Assembly: GCA_020912385.1 (NCBI GenBank)
Contig: CP087207.1
Coordinates: 2,914,001 to 2,978,000, forward strand
DNA: 64,000 nt
Origin: Neofusicoccum parvum
Taxonomy: Eukaryota; Ascomycota; Dothideomycetes; Botryosphaeriales; Botryosphaeriaceae
Direction: 5' to 3'
Position 1 is the first letter of the stretch; every line of letters starts with the position of its first letter. Positions 33,607 to 45,769 of the stretch are shown piece after piece. The translations under genes were made by a program, and so were the position numbers. Below the pieces are notes generated by a model. That model searched no databases. It was not told the DNA's origin and saw only the letters and a list, made by a program, of their open reading frames with translations.

Positions 33607-34516
33607 GCTGCTCGCTGTTCAGCTCGGTGTGAATGCTTCTCACGAGATAAGCTTCCGCCTAAAAAATTCCATGTCCTTATATAGAGACACAAAATGTGCG
33701 GGGTGCTGACGCTCCTTCATGTTTGAGGCGTCAATCGGGTGAGAGCTGGCTGTCAGCAGCCGAGCCCGATGATTTCTGCCGCCTTGCTGGGTGCCCCTTT
33801 CAACAGAGATCGCCGCGTTATGGCAGCGTGCAGAGTTGAGCAGGACCGAACCGGGATTGTTGTCGGTCGGGCTGGTCTCCTACCCGGTCACCGATGTGGG
33901 AACGCGGCATCGGATCGACGAGGGCATGGTGATCCCGATGCTTGTACGATGAGTGAATTATGCAGGGAGCTTGTGATTGGTTGGTACGCTGCATAACTCG
34001 GGAAGGGTTACCTGTCAGCCGAACTGCTTCTGCCAGCCGAGCTTTGTCGGAGCCGATTGCAAGAGTAAGGTGTGCCGTGCTAGCTGACACTTCAAGAGAA
34101 GCTGGGTCGGTTGATCAGCTCTCAGTACGGGATGGATCTGGTCATACCTTTATCGATCTCCCCTTACAACCTCGCTTAGATCACCTAAAGAAGTGCATCG
34201 CGGTCTGTGCACTTCTTTCTTACTGCGTATCTCCTACTATATTACTACATCAACCCACTCTTCCCATCCCGCGGTAACCACTTACTTAGATTCCCTCACC
34301 CGTACTCCTACCGCCATACCGTCATCTCAACCATCCACAATCTCAAACAACCCACAGCCGAAAGAAGCCATACCAGATACGGATGTGATTAAACGTAAAT
34401 ACGTGCCACAACACCTACACGAACCATCCATCAAGCCCATCATCCCTCCCAAAGCACCACCAATGCAAGAAACCCCTATGTCCAACCCTATGCTACCTCT
34501 ACCTGCCATGCCCCTC
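33607..34516. other. Intergenic, no gene recognised
   Basis: P450 promoter on the left and 3' flank of the Sip3-like gene on the right. It is pyrimidine-rich from 34200 on. A long rightward frame from 34193 is only the antisense of the Sip3-like C-terminus. Confidence 0.5.
33676..33684 (-). promoter_or_regulatory. TATA box of the P450 gene
   Basis: On the minus strand CTATATAAGG, about 70-80 nt upstream of the start codon at 33606. Confidence 0.55.
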
Positions 34517-37500
34517 TCACCTCAAACTCAACGTATCCAGCCCCTCCAGCGCCCGCGAGCAATCCCCACAGTACCCCTCCCACCACTCCACCACCGCGTC
34601 GATGCCACCCTCCGTCTCGTTCCTCTTCCTGATCATGTCGCCGACGCGCCTGCACCTCACGTTCTCGTCCAGCACCCAGTTCTCCCACTCCGCCTGCAGC
34701 ACCTCGCGCTCGACGCGGTTGACGAGCCGCATCGCGACCAGCAGGTCGTGCCTGTACGCCGCCAGGTTCTGGCGCGTGCGGTGCAGCCGCGTCGACGTGG
34801 CGCGGGTGGACGGCGTGATGTGCGGCGCGAACGTCGACGCGTACGGCTGGAAGTCCGACGAGTCCGGGTTGCTCAGGAGGTGGAGGAAGGTGTGGCCGCA
34901 GCTGTTCTGGACCTGGTCGCTGTCGGCCGAGCCGTCGGCTGCGGCGCCGCCCTGGCGCGCGAGCCCGATGCCGAAGTCGGCCGCGATCGTGTCGTTGACG
35001 AAGATCTCCTCGACGTCGCGCAGGTACACGGCTTTGCTCATGACCACGTCCGGGTGCACGCCCATGCGCGCCATGAACTTGCCGGCGTTGCGCTCCTGCC
35101 ACCAGGACCAGGTGTCGCGGTAGCTCCATAGGAGATTCATGCCGCCGCTGAAGGCGAGGAGGGCGAGGAGCATGGTGTGCGCTGTGAGGATCTTGCCGAG
35201 GCCGGCCAAAACGCCCGTGAGAGCGGCGATGACGGTGGAAATCCAGTTGGCTGCCATTGCCCGGCCGACGTCGAAGAACATGCTGCCTAGCGTCTTTTTC
35301 TGTAGCTTGAATCTACGTTCCTGAGCCGGCGCAGGCATGTCTGCAACTTGTACCACCTGGTTCTGCTGGCCAATGTACCCGAAAATCTGGACAGCCTTAC
35401 GGGTACGGCTTGCTTTGCCCAGTCGATTGACTTGATCGGCGATAACATCCATGAGATCTTGTGCTTCAAGATCCAGGTCCTCAAGTGCCTGCCGTTCCAG
35501 CATACCCCTGATGAACCTGGGCTCCCTGGTCCATTCGAGCTTTGTGTAGACGGCCAGCTTGCAGCGAGATTTTGACACGTGTGTGATCACAAACTTGCTG
35601 ATCAGAACAAAGTCCTTGGAGTTGGGAAGATACCAAGGAGTCTTCTTGTCTGCAACCACGTAGCAAAGGTGGTCGTTCAGTACCTCGATGACCTGGTAGT
35701 CTCGGACCAAAACTGGCGAGTCCGAGGTTATGCGATACTCAAACTCGCGTCGGTGTAGGCCGCCACCATTTTGCTGAATCCAAGGACCTTGGTTGATGTT
35801 TTGAGGCCAACGCTCACGGAATAGCATTTGGAATACGGCACTCTTGTCGCCAAACATGACGTGGAAAAGAGCTTTGGCGCTGATGTCGAACTCACGGTCG
35901 GTCGCGACCTGCAACATGCCCTGCGGTCTATATACCACGGGCTGCAATGGCAACTTGAACCGCGTGGGCTTCCTGGTCAAGGATGTGGTGCTGGTAAACA
36001 GGTCTCCATCGATACGCAGGCCTGCTTTGCCGCCTGTGTCGCGGCGCACAGGGCCCTCGATTGGTGTGTCGATGTTGGATATGTTGTCCCAGCTTTCCAT
36101 GCTAGGGCTTTCTGCGCCGTTACCTTCCATCTTAATGAGGGTCTTGATGACGCTCTCCAAGCCCTCAGGCAGGCCGGAATTGCAGTTCCGCACGAGGAAG
36201 TTGAGACGTCTTTGAAGGAGCTTCAGAGGTTCGAGGAAGACCTTGACAGTCACACGAGAGTAATCAGGGGAGCGGACTCCTTCCTTCATATGGATGAACA
36301 GGAAGTCGCAGTCGCGGCCTGGGGCTCCCGTGATCTCATCGACGGTGTCAAGGCTAACCCCAGTAACGAGAACAAGACCGAGATGGTTGCTGTAGAAATA
36401 CACGTTGGAGGTTGTGATGTACACACGTCCAGGGAATTCCTGTTGCTCATTCGGGTTCCATGTCGCTCTGAAGACGAGGACAACTTTCTCGTCAAGAGGC
36501 ACATTGGGGAAGATAAGTCGGAACTGAGCATCCTGAGCTCTGAGCGCCAGAGGATACCAGCTTGGGTACTCATCGACGGAGGAGGACGGTCTTGGGATCT
36601 CAAGTCTAGTCATGGACGGGTCGGGTGTTAAGCTGCCACTAAGCGTCTTCCGATGCGACGAGGCCGAGGCCGGTGTGGGCGAGGTCCCGGGGGTCGAGAC
36701 ATCCTTGGTTATATCGGAAATAGAGTCGCTAATGTCAGCACTTGTCACAGAACGCACGATGGGGCTTGGGGGTTGGGAGATGGAGCGGCCCTTGGCGGAC
36801 TTGATCTCTCCTCTCTCAAAGCGGTTGACATAACCCCAGTTCGTTGAGCCCCATAGGTTGGCCAGAAGTCCGGAAGGCATGGAGCCGTCTTGTCGGCCGA
36901 CACCGATTCCTCGTTCACCGCTGATGATGACGGCGGTTTTGCTTAGATTCGTGGGAGCGGGCGGGTTAGCGAGGGTCGACGGGGCTAGAGTACTCTGGGG
37001 TATGGACGCGGCGCGGGCATCGGCTGAAAGCATTGGCGAACTAGACTGAGGCGCTACTGGGAGTAAGTTGTGAATATTGTGGCTGACTGAAATGAGACCG
37101 GCTATGCCTGTCGAAGGATTTGGCGAAGAAGGCATACTACTGAGTTGCGGGTTGGCTGTCGTTCTCCTGTGGAGGTCCAGTTTTTGGATAATCCTTGCGG
37201 CATGGTCACGGCCACTGCTCTCTCCCTCCTTCTCGCCCGAAAAATTCCGTCTGCCGGAGACGTCGAAGCTGCTTCGTGTTGCGAGGTTTGCCATGTCTCT
37301 GTCTATTGGTAAAGTGTCGGCGTGCTTTAGTTGCTGGAGTTCGTCACTTCCATGGGGATTGTGGCCGTCTCCGATTCGGGCAGCAAACTCGGGGGCGACA
37401 GGGGGGCTGATGGCGAACGCGGCGTCGATGGTGGTGGTGGCCGTGGCCTCTGTACTCGCGGGATCTTCCAAAGCTTTGCGCTTCGCAACTTCGAAGGTCG

Positions 37501-38763
37501 CAATCCAATCCATCAGCTCAGCTTGACTCTCAGCTTGTAACATGTTCGTCTTGTCTTTCGTCTTAACCTCAAAGCAGAACCTGCGTTCCTCCTGGAACGC
37601 AGGTCGCACACCACACAACAACACTCCCACCTTCTCCGACTCCTCCACAGCACCTGAACGTGTGCCGTGGACCATCCAACCAAAGATTCCGTTCTTGAGG
37701 AAGAACCACCTGCGCGCCCAAAGCGTTCTGGCAGGTTTGCCTGTGATGGTCCGTTCGAAGAGCCACCCCTGTTTCTCCGACTTCTCCGGGCCGGGTTTCG
37801 CGGGCGACGCAAGGTTCCCGTGAGATCCAATGTAGGGAACGGTGGAGATGGCGTAATCGTCCAGCTCACGCGACGGCCTCACTCCAGATTCGGCACTGTC
37901 TTCGAGCTGTTTCCTAGCAAGATGAAGCTCTCGCTTGAACACTCTCTCGCTGTTCTCCATTTCGCGGCTCCAGCCCTTGACGCGTTCCATCTCGATAGAG
38001 TACTGCGAGAAGGTCTTGTCGGTCGCCTCTCTGAGCGTCTTCATCTCCTTCCAGCGCTCCGAAAAGACCCTGACCAGCAGTTTATCCAGCGCGGTCCTGA
38101 TCTGCGGAGCCATGATGCAGAAATCCATGGCGGCTTTGATGTACGCCTTCCTAGCCTCGTGCAGCTGGAAAGCATCCTCGCGCAACGAGGAGGCCTCCTC
38201 CGACTTCTTGCGCCCGGCGTAGCGCGCGATCAGACCGTCGAATTGCTTCTGAGTGGAGTCGAGGGTCCGGCGCAAGTCCTTCAGGGCACGGAGATCAGTC
38301 TGGAGAAAGGCGCGGAGAGGCTCGAGGATGGTGAAGTCGGTCCTCTTCATGCCCTTTATGGTTGCCTGCCAGAACTCCCTAGACCCCTCGCTGTAGCGCT
38401 TGACGGCCAGCATGGTGTAGTCATGGTCGATGACGGCCTCGGAGATGTATTGCGGGGGCGCGGCATGGGCGAGGAAGGCGTTGACGGTGTTTTCGAGGTT
38501 GGAGACCTCCTGGACGAGCTTGCCTGCCGTCTTCACGTAGTTCTCCAGCCACCGCTCGATGAGGTCGATCTGCTCGCCGAAGTGGAGGGCGGTTGCGCGA
38601 AAGGTTGGGCTGTCGAGGGCGGCCTCTTTCAGGACGACGGGGCTATCAAGCACGCGTTAGCAGTGGCGAGCGAGGCCTGCGGAGCGCGGTCGTACATCAG
38701 GCTCAGCGGCTTCCCCACGGGCATCAGCACCGCCGGGACGGGTTGTGGCTGCTCCTCAGCCAT
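34517..38763 (-). CDS. Sip3/Lam3-like BAR-PH-VASt sterol-transfer protein
   Basis: Start at ATG 38763 (MAEEQPQPVPAVLMPVGKPL). A 63-nt intron with branch GCTAAC and acceptor TTGATAG joins KPLSLI to PVVLKEAALDSPTFRATA; the rest (~1370 residues) is one exon. Order: BAR domain (about 15-260), PH domain (about 290-400, KQGWLFERTITGKPARTLWA, RRWFFLKNGIFGWM), a long disordered Ser/Pro-rich linker, a GRAM-type PH (FPNVPLDEKVVLVFRATWNP), a VASt/StART-like lipid-binding domain (FDISAKALFHVMFGDKSAVF), and two membrane helices near 1130-1200. This order is that of yeast Lam1/Ysp1 and Lam3/Sip3, ER-anchored proteins at ER-plasma membrane contacts that move ergosterol; Sip3 was first found as a Snf1-interacting protein. 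Divergent from KRI1. Confidence 0.9.
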
Positions 38764-39321
38764 GGCAGCGCGCGCTCAACAATTGGACGGGATGACGGGG
38801 CAGGATCGCGGACGAAGATCAGAGCAGCATCGCGGCAGGCGAGCGTGAGGCCAATGTCGGGCGGCGATGGGGTACGGGGGGGCTCTGCGGCGGGAGGTGT
38901 CTGGCGGGTTCGCGGGTGCACGTCACAGGCTCCGAGCGCAGCGACAGATCATTTCGGCCAAGCCCTGAGCCAGACCCGCCGCACACGGACGGCCATCACA
39001 CGTCCCGCGCACGCGCTCGCCGAAAACACGCCCTCTCGCGGCTCAGGGGCGCCTCGGAGCCGGGGCACGGCGGAAGGCAGCGGATTCAGCAGAGATGCTC
39101 GCACGCGTGCGTGTGTTTGGCGTAGCGCGCATAGCTCAGCGCAGGCGCGCGCGGCGAGGCGCTCGCTGGCTGGGGGCTGCCCGGTGGGTGCCCGGCCGCG
39201 GCCTCCGCAACGGCAGCTACGGCCCGATCAGGCAACGCGTGGTCCGAGTGCCCGGCTTGTCTCGAACTTTTTTTGAGCCCGCCGTCGCGCGCTGTCTCCG
39301 CCCGTCACCACCGCCTGCGAC
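38764..39321. promoter_or_regulatory. Bidirectional promoter region of the Sip3-like and KRI1 genes
   Basis: 558 bp between the two start codons, GC-rich with no TATA. Overlapping frames in it are not gene-like. Confidence 0.5.
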
Positions 39322-41328
39322 ATGGCGAAGGACACCCCCCGCGCCGACGGCGGCCGCCCGGCCAAGCGCCCGAAGCTGCTCATGGACGACGACGACGCCT
39401 CGTCCTCCGCCGGCGAAGAGGTCGCCTTCAAGATCAACGAGGAGTTTGCCCGCCGCTTCGAGCACAACAAGAAGCGCGAGGAGAGACAGCGCTGTACGTA
39501 CCGTCTTGCGGGGCCACTGCCCCTCAGCACACGCTAACGTTCCCCAGTGGAGGAGAAGTACGGCAAGGGCAAAAACGGCAAGGGCGGCGACCCTGGCTCC
39601 GACGAAGATTCCTCGTCCTCCGAAGACGAGGATGACGACGCCATGCTGGCCACCGAAGCCCTCGACGCCGAGATTTCTGCCACCCTCAATGCTATCCGTA
39701 GCAAGGACCCGCGCGTCTACGACTCGAAGGTCCAATTCTACGCCGACTGGGACGCCGAAACCCTCCCCACAAATGAGAAGAAGGAAAAGCCAGTGACCCT
39801 ACGCGACTACCACCGCAAGAACCTGATGGAGGGTAAGGCTGCAGCCGACGAGGATGAGGATGAGCCCGCTATTCCATATGCGCGAGAGCAGGAGACCTTG
39901 AAAAAAGAGCTTGCCAAGTCCATGCACTCGGCGAAGACGGAAGAGGAGAGCGACTCCGATGACGAGGACGGTTTCCTCGTTGCGAAGCCGAAGAAGGCGG
40001 AGGATGATGTTCCCGTTGCCGCCGCGCCTGCCAAACCGAAGAAGGTTGAGCTCAACGTCGAAGAGGCCGACAAGGACCCTGAAAACTTCCTCTCCAACTT
40101 CATGGCCTCTCGCGCCTGGACCCTGAACACCGAACGTTTCGCGGCTTTGGAGTCAGACGATGATGACGACTATCGCCGTGCTGACGAGTTTGAATTTGCC
40201 TACAACATGCGATTCGAGGATCCTGCCACCGCCAACGAGAAACTGCAGACATTTGCGCGTGATGCAGTGGCGAAGACGTCGGTTCGTAGGGATGAGAAGA
40301 GCGCAAGGCAAAAGCAGAGAGATAAGGAGCGGGAGAAGAAGGAAGCCATCAAGCGCGAACGGGACGAGGAGAAGGCTCGCCTGAGGAAACTTAAGATTGA
40401 GGAGATTGAGGACAAAGTAAAGATGATCAAGGAGGCTGCAGGCCTGAGTGGCAAAGATTTCAATTTCGACGAATGGAGGGACGTACTCGATGCCGACTGG
40501 GACGATGACCGTTGGGACCAGGAGATGCAGAGGCGCTTTGGCGAGGACTACTATGCTGAAAAGGAAGGCGCTGCTTCGGATTCTGAAGATGGAGAGGGAA
40601 AGAACAAAAAGAAGAGCAAAAGGCCGAAGAAGCCTACTTGGGACGATGACATCGACATCAACGACATCATTCCCGACTTTGAAGACGATGCGGAGAAACC
40701 CGCCGTCACGCTCTCCGACCTGGAAGATGAGGACGAGGAGGACGGCGGTGTCCAACTGCCTACTGGCGATGCGGAGGATTCCGATGATGAGACCGTCTCC
40801 AAGAAAAAGAAGAAGTCTAAGAAGGACGACATTGATGCCAAGCGCGCTGCTCGGCGAGAGCGCCGCATCATTGAGAGCCTTGTCGACCAGAACATCGAAG
40901 TGGATGCCGCCGCCCAACAGACCGAAAACGAACCTGGCAGGTTCCGCTATCGCGAGACTTCTCCCACCACATTCGGTCTCACCGCCCGCGACATTCTGCT
41001 CGCAGACGACGCGGCACTCAACCAGTTCGCCGGCCTCAAGAAGATGGCCGCCTGGCGTGATCCGGAGAAGAAGAAGAAGGACAAAAAGAAGCTGGGTAAG
41101 AAGGCCAGGCTCAGGCAGTGGCGTAAGGACACCTTTGGCGACGAGGAGGGCCCGAAGTACGGCTTTGGCGAGTATGTAACCAAGAAATACACCGAGAAGG
41201 GCATCCCTCTCCACGCTCCTGCCGACGTACAGATGAAGGATGCGGGCGATTATGGTGTCGATATCAGGGAAGGTGGCAAAAAGAAGAAGAAGAGAGGCAA
41301 GAAGAGGAAGGCTGGCGCAGCGGAGTAG
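39322..41328 (+). CDS. KRI1: KRI1 ribosome biogenesis factor
   Basis: Starts MAKDTPRADGGRPAKRPK. A 52-nt intron (about 39495-39546, GTACGT...CCCCAG) joins KKREERQR to LEEKYGKGKN. The protein (~650 residues) is highly charged, with acidic runs and lysine blocks. Family signatures: FKINEEFARRFEHNKKREE at the N-terminus, KPVTLRDYHRKNLMEG, MRFEDPA in the Kri1 core, DFNFDEWRDVLDADWDDDRW, and the C-terminal Kri1 block FRYRETSPTTFGLTARDIL. It ends in a basic nucleolar-localisation-like tail (KKKKRGKKRKAGAAE). Kri1 binds Krr1 in the nucleolus and is needed for 40S subunit formation. Confidence 0.93.
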
Positions 41329-42507
41329 ATTGCGGATACCAATTTTGTTTAGTTGTGAGGAAAATTGCATGGCGTGTCAAGAGGCCAATCTATCTATTAT
41401 CGTGATCACTGTGTGTCGAGGTTCACTGGACATGCTAAGGCCCTAACCCAGTCTCCAAGATATCTTAGGGCTGCGGCGCAAGAGGTAGCGGAAAGTCATG
41501 CTCCACAACCCTTCTATTGCAAGGAATATCAAAGTCGCACTTTGTGTCCGTCTGCCTTCTTCTACACATGCCTGTTGCGTATGATCAACACCTATCTCTG
41601 CCCGTAAATATCTTGTAAAACGTGGTGATGATCTCTTCGTCATCCTTATTCAAACCGGGAATCACCATCTTTTTATTATTATTTGCCATTCTATGAGTTT
41701 CTCCTCATACCACTCATCATCTTGCTAAATTGCTGAGCTGAATGTCGCGCCTCTTTATAAGTTGCAATGTGTGTAAAAAGAGCGTAAGACGCCGAGGGAA
41801 ACACACGGAAGAGTGGATGGTCTCTGTCTGTAATCATTCAAGGATAGTGAGCGAGCTTTAGAGTACTACTGATCACATATTAAGTTGTTCTTATTTAAGT
41901 TGTCGGCTGTTTGAGGTTTGTATCTCTCGTGCTGTGCACTGAGCCTGCCTCTTAGATGGAAGTGAGCACGCAATGTGGTTAAGTCTGAGAATCCTCTTCA
42001 TAAATGCCTTGCCTCTGCTTTGCTGCGTTTTCGCTTCTCATTTCATCATGTTGGCTTGGTAATCACAAGTCCCATCAAAGGTGACGCGAGAGCATGGGAA
42101 CGGATTTCTGTGGTCTTGCCGCGAAATCGATCAACTACCATATCTATCCACCAGTGTCATGCCAGCTGGTAAAGACGTAAGCATCCAGGTCACAGATGGA
42201 CGAGTGCAGCATGCGCGAGGCGAGTGCGTAGAAAGCGGAGATATTTCTCTGTCTTGTCCAGAACGCAATTTTGAGAACAGAGCCTAAGCACAACCCAACA
42301 GTGCTACGTATCCCAGTGGATGCATCCGCAACCCCGCAGTGACAACGCCCTCAACCCTCTGCAGCTCTGTGTCCGCGCGTCTTCCGCGTCCAGATCTTCC
42401 TGCGCGCAACCACAACTGCGCACTAAAAGAAAACAACCTCACCCTAGGCTCAATCCAATGAGAACAAAACGAACTCTACCGTGAGAGGCAGAAGAATAAA
42501 AAAGAGC
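41329..42507. other. Intergenic, 3' flanks of KRI1 and the U6 gene
   Basis: Moderately AT-rich. No convincing protein gene in either strand. The A-run that terminates U6 transcription is at the right end. Confidence 0.5.
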
Positions 42508-42669
42508 AAAAAACTGGTTGCATCTCTTTGTATAGCGTGTCATCCTACTCGACCTGTCAGTACGAATCCGGAAGCGGGGGGCAATGGACGGATTGAGCCA
42601 CGAACCTTAGTGCAGGGGCCATGCTAATCTTCTCTGTATCGTTTCAAAGTGACCAAATGCCCGAAGGCA
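42508..42669 (-). ncRNA. U6: U6 spliceosomal snRNA gene, interrupted by an intron
   Basis: On the minus strand the RNA begins with a perfect 5' hairpin (TGCC-TTCG-GGCA). It continues ATTTGGTCACTTTGAAACGA, then the catalytic ACAGAGA box (TACAGAGAAGATTAGCATGG) including the AGC triad, then CCCCTGCACTAAG. The expected next element, GATGACACGC, appears only after 61 nt. It is followed by TATACAAAGAGATGCAACCAG and a T6 run (42513-42508) as Pol III terminator. Joining the parts yields a normal fungal U6 of ~100 nt. A TATA element lies ~25-30 nt upstream. Exact 5' and 3' ends are within a few bases. Confidence 0.93.
42545..42605 (-). other. Spliceosomal-type intron inside the U6 snRNA gene
   Basis: Begins GTTCGT, ends GTCGAGTAG and contains TACTGAC as branch site, ~13 nt before the acceptor. 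Removing it joins CTAAG to GATGACACGC and restores the U6 sequence. Fungal U6 introns have been described (first in Schizosaccharomyces pombe); this one lies 3' of the AGC triad, in the U4/U6-helix/ISL region. Confidence 0.85.
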
Positions 42670-43090
42670 AGAGTGAAACCCGCTTTCGTAGAATATAAAA
42701 GCAGTGGTCGGGGGTGTCCACGCGCTAGCACGAAAGCGGTATCGCATCCGCTCCCGCAAGGCAACGACTTCTTTGGCGCGTACGTTGACAGCACGACGGC
42801 GCGAGAGCCATGGCATTTGAGCCACAAAACGCCGTGTGTGGTCCACGGGTTGTATGGATCCAATTGTTCCACTTTAGCGACAGCTTCGCGGGGAGAATTG
42901 CAGCCTCGCACACTGTGGTTGTGAATTGAGATGCAGATGCTTCTTGAGTGCCTATATATCGAATGCTCAAACATGTATGTAATATCTACTCTCGCAAAAC
43001 CAAAGCTTACAACAGCGCCTCGCCATGCTATGCTCATGACCATCATAAAAACATAACGCTTCCCCCGCTGCCCTCTGATCCACCCATACG
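42670..43090. other. Intergenic between U6 and the TBC gene
   Basis: Contains the U6 upstream region and the 3' flank of the leftward TBC gene. No other feature apart from the TATA box. Confidence 0.5.
42691..42700 (-). promoter_or_regulatory. TATA element of the U6 gene
   Basis: TTTTATATTC on the minus strand, 22-31 nt before the predicted transcript start, as expected of a Pol III type 3-like promoter. Confidence 0.6.
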
Positions 43091-45769
43091 TCATTCAACA
43101 CCGCCCTGCACGCTGCTTGCTCCACTACCATTACCGCCACCAACCTCATCCAAATCGAAGATCTCTCTCCTCAACACCTCTTTGCCCTTCTTCCCAGCCT
43201 TCGCATTGCCACCGCCACCCAACGGCCCCATGAACTCGTCATCTGTGTCCCCGAACAAGAACGCTCTATCCCCACCGCCTCCATTGCCGCTTCCTTCGGA
43301 ACCGCCCGTGGCGTCTGCGCGTTTGTTGTTTGCGCCTCCGCCGGGCTTGTTGCGGCGCCGCTCACGCTTCTCGAGGGGCTGAAAGGTGCTGAGCGGTGAG
43401 GCGGCGGCAAAGCTGGAGGCGGGGGTGGTGTCGGGCTCCTGGCCAAGCATCCACGAGAAGGATGACGATTCCAGCCGGGGGCGGTTACGAGATCCCTGTG
43501 GGATGTTGCGAGCAGGGGTCTGCGAGGAGGTGGGGACACTTGTGTCACTGCCCTTGCCGCCGGTGGTGGCTGATTGCGGCACAGTCGTTGGTGTGGCGTT
43601 GCGGCTGGTTGGGGCGGAACCCGCTGCTTTGTCTGCACTCGGAGCGGTCCGGCCCGCTGCTTCCTTGGAATCCTCGCTAGATGGTACTGATGGTTCCACG
43701 CTTACTTCTGTCGTCGTCGGCGTGGGGGCGAGTTTCTCTACAGGCTCCGGGTCGTCTGCCGGCAGTGGAATGCTAGAATCTTCAAGATAGACTTGCATCA
43801 CCTGCACCTTCGCAATTGCAAGGCTGAGGGCCTCGACAGTCTTCTTCTCTGAGCCTTTTCCATCTAATGCATCCTTCTGACAGTCCCAAAGCTCAGTCAC
43901 AGACTCTTCGATCATCTTTGCCAACGATTTGTTGCGCTCTTCCAAGTACTCAATCTTCCGCAGTAGTGCTGCAGACTCCGCAGCTCTATTGGCATCTCCA
44001 GTAATAAGTTGCCTGAAATTAGGAGTGTTGCGCCCTGACTGGATGCCCTGGACGTTCTTACGGATGTCGCCTACAGCATCTCTGATGGTTTTGTTAACGC
44101 CCCATTTCTCGCTTGTTTTGTACATGCCTCGGGCCGCATCCTGAATAATAGTCTCGATGTTTCCCGAGGGCGACCTGGTGTGGGAAGGGAATCTGAATGG
44201 CGAAAGTTGACGCTCGGGGGTAAAGATCTGGCTTTGAGGAGTTTCCGGACGTTGCTGCGTAGGCTTTGTTGGTGCACGGCCTGTGTAAACTTGAATAATT
44301 CGGCTTGCAGTCTCCCAGTTCAGCTTTTCCTTCAACTGCACAGCATCTTGAACAAAGGTCCGCGGAGGGTCGTCTTTTTTCGGCTGTGGGTATCGGAGGA
44401 GAATCGTAATGGCCATGTTCGCGTCGGATTCAAGAACTGTCACTACGTCAGTAGAGTTGGTGGCTTTTGAAGAATAGATCACTTACGATCCCAACGCACG
44501 CGTAGTAGCATGGCTACACACACGTAGTCCATTATCTCCAACGAAGGGTCGGCGGCAAACATCAGATCCCACATGGGAAGGACGTCGTCGAAGGGGAACT
44601 CGCGACCAAACAGCAACCTCATCCAGCGCCTTCGAACGTCAGCTATTCGAACCGATGCCACACTTACAGCGCAAATGAAGAGGGTGTAAACATACATCAA
44701 GAACATTTGAGGAGCAACTTCGATTTCCGTCAGATGGTCTGCAAGCTCCGGGTCGGCTTTAGGCAGGAGCTTCTCGAAGATGTAGCGGCATTTCACAAGC
44801 ATCGGCGAGTCGCTTGACTGCTTGGTCTTGGAGGGCTCATAGAAGGACTTCGCGTTCTGCATGACCAAGCCAAACAGCGTGAATGTGTCGTGCTCAATGG
44901 AGTGCGAATCACACATGTCGAGCAGCAGGTCCTTATGCTGTGTGCGGTTATCCACGCCTGCCTGCTTTGCATCCAAGGCGTCTCTCTCCACAACCCACAA
45001 TATCGGAGCCAGCACCTCGTGCATGCCCTGCCTGTATCCAACCTCCGGGTTGAGCTTGCAGAATATGAATAAGATGTCGAGCATCATCTTCTGGGTGTCG
45101 GGCTGGCGGAAGTAGGTGTTGTCGGGCATGCAGCGGTCGACATCTTGGAAAATCTCGGCGCGCAAGGCTTCGTCTTTGCGCAGGGCAACCCAAGGAGACT
45201 TTCACAGCTTAGTCAGAGGTCAGACTTGTGTTTGCTATGCGCTACCCCGGCGGCGCGACGCGAGCAGCGTGGTAGTGGGCGGGCACGTACCTCATCGTTC
45301 TCGCTCAGCGGGTCGAGGGCCGACTCGAGCTCGTCCGGGTTCTCGATGGCGCGCAGGAAGTGCGAGCGGAGGGAGTCGTAGACGGTGCGCGACTCGGAGA
45401 GGGTGGAGGGCCATTCTGCGCGGTTGACATTCTCGAACAGGAGGAATGCCTGCGGGGACGGGCTTAGCCATGGTCGCTACCGACTTTGCTGCCTGATCGG
45501 CGACCCATGCAGGGCGCAGCGAGCCTATTCCGACGTCCGGCACCCTTCTGTCGTCCTCGGAGGCGAGTGCTCACCTTCCAGCATGCGGCGCGCTGGCCGC
45601 TCACGAGGGCAGACGGCGCGGATTCCAGCCCAACGGCGGTGCGCAGGTCGGCCAGGCTCTGGGCCTGCTCGAGCAGCTCCCAGGACGCTCTGCGCGGGGC
45701 ACGGTGTCGTTAGCGGGGGCGGAGGCAGTGCGGCGCGTCTGCTTACCTCGCGTCTCGAGCGGACCTCAT
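43091..45769 (-). CDS. TBC-domain Rab GTPase-activating protein, TBC1D5-like
   Basis: Start at ATG 45769 (MRSARDA). A GTAAGC intron joins it to RASWELLEQAQSLADLRTAVG; two further exons give AFLLFENVNRAEWPSTLSES and SPWVALRKDEALRAEIFQDV. TBC motifs: IFQDVDRCMPDNTYFRQPD (motif A with the Arg-finger region ahead), GYRQGMHEVLAPILW (YxQGM, catalytic Gln), then PQMFLxRRWMRLLFGREFPFDD and VLPMWDLMFAADPS. These are the blocks of the TBC1D5/Gyp family. A Ser/Pro-rich C-terminal tail (~300 residues) includes QVYTGRAPTKPTQQRPE and a glycine/asparagine-rich end. Expected role: inactivation of Rab7-like GTPases in endosome/retromer traffic. The exact Rab is an inference. Intron ends at ~44690-44630 and 44480 are approximate. 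Confidence 0.85.

Noticed and set aside
34193..35131. 312-codon rightward frame over the Sip3-like C-terminus
   Set aside because: Antisense of a well-supported domain; composition bias only.
40153..41370. 405-codon frame antisense to KRI1
   Set aside because: Leucine-rich shadow of the charged KRI1 codons; no start or splice support.
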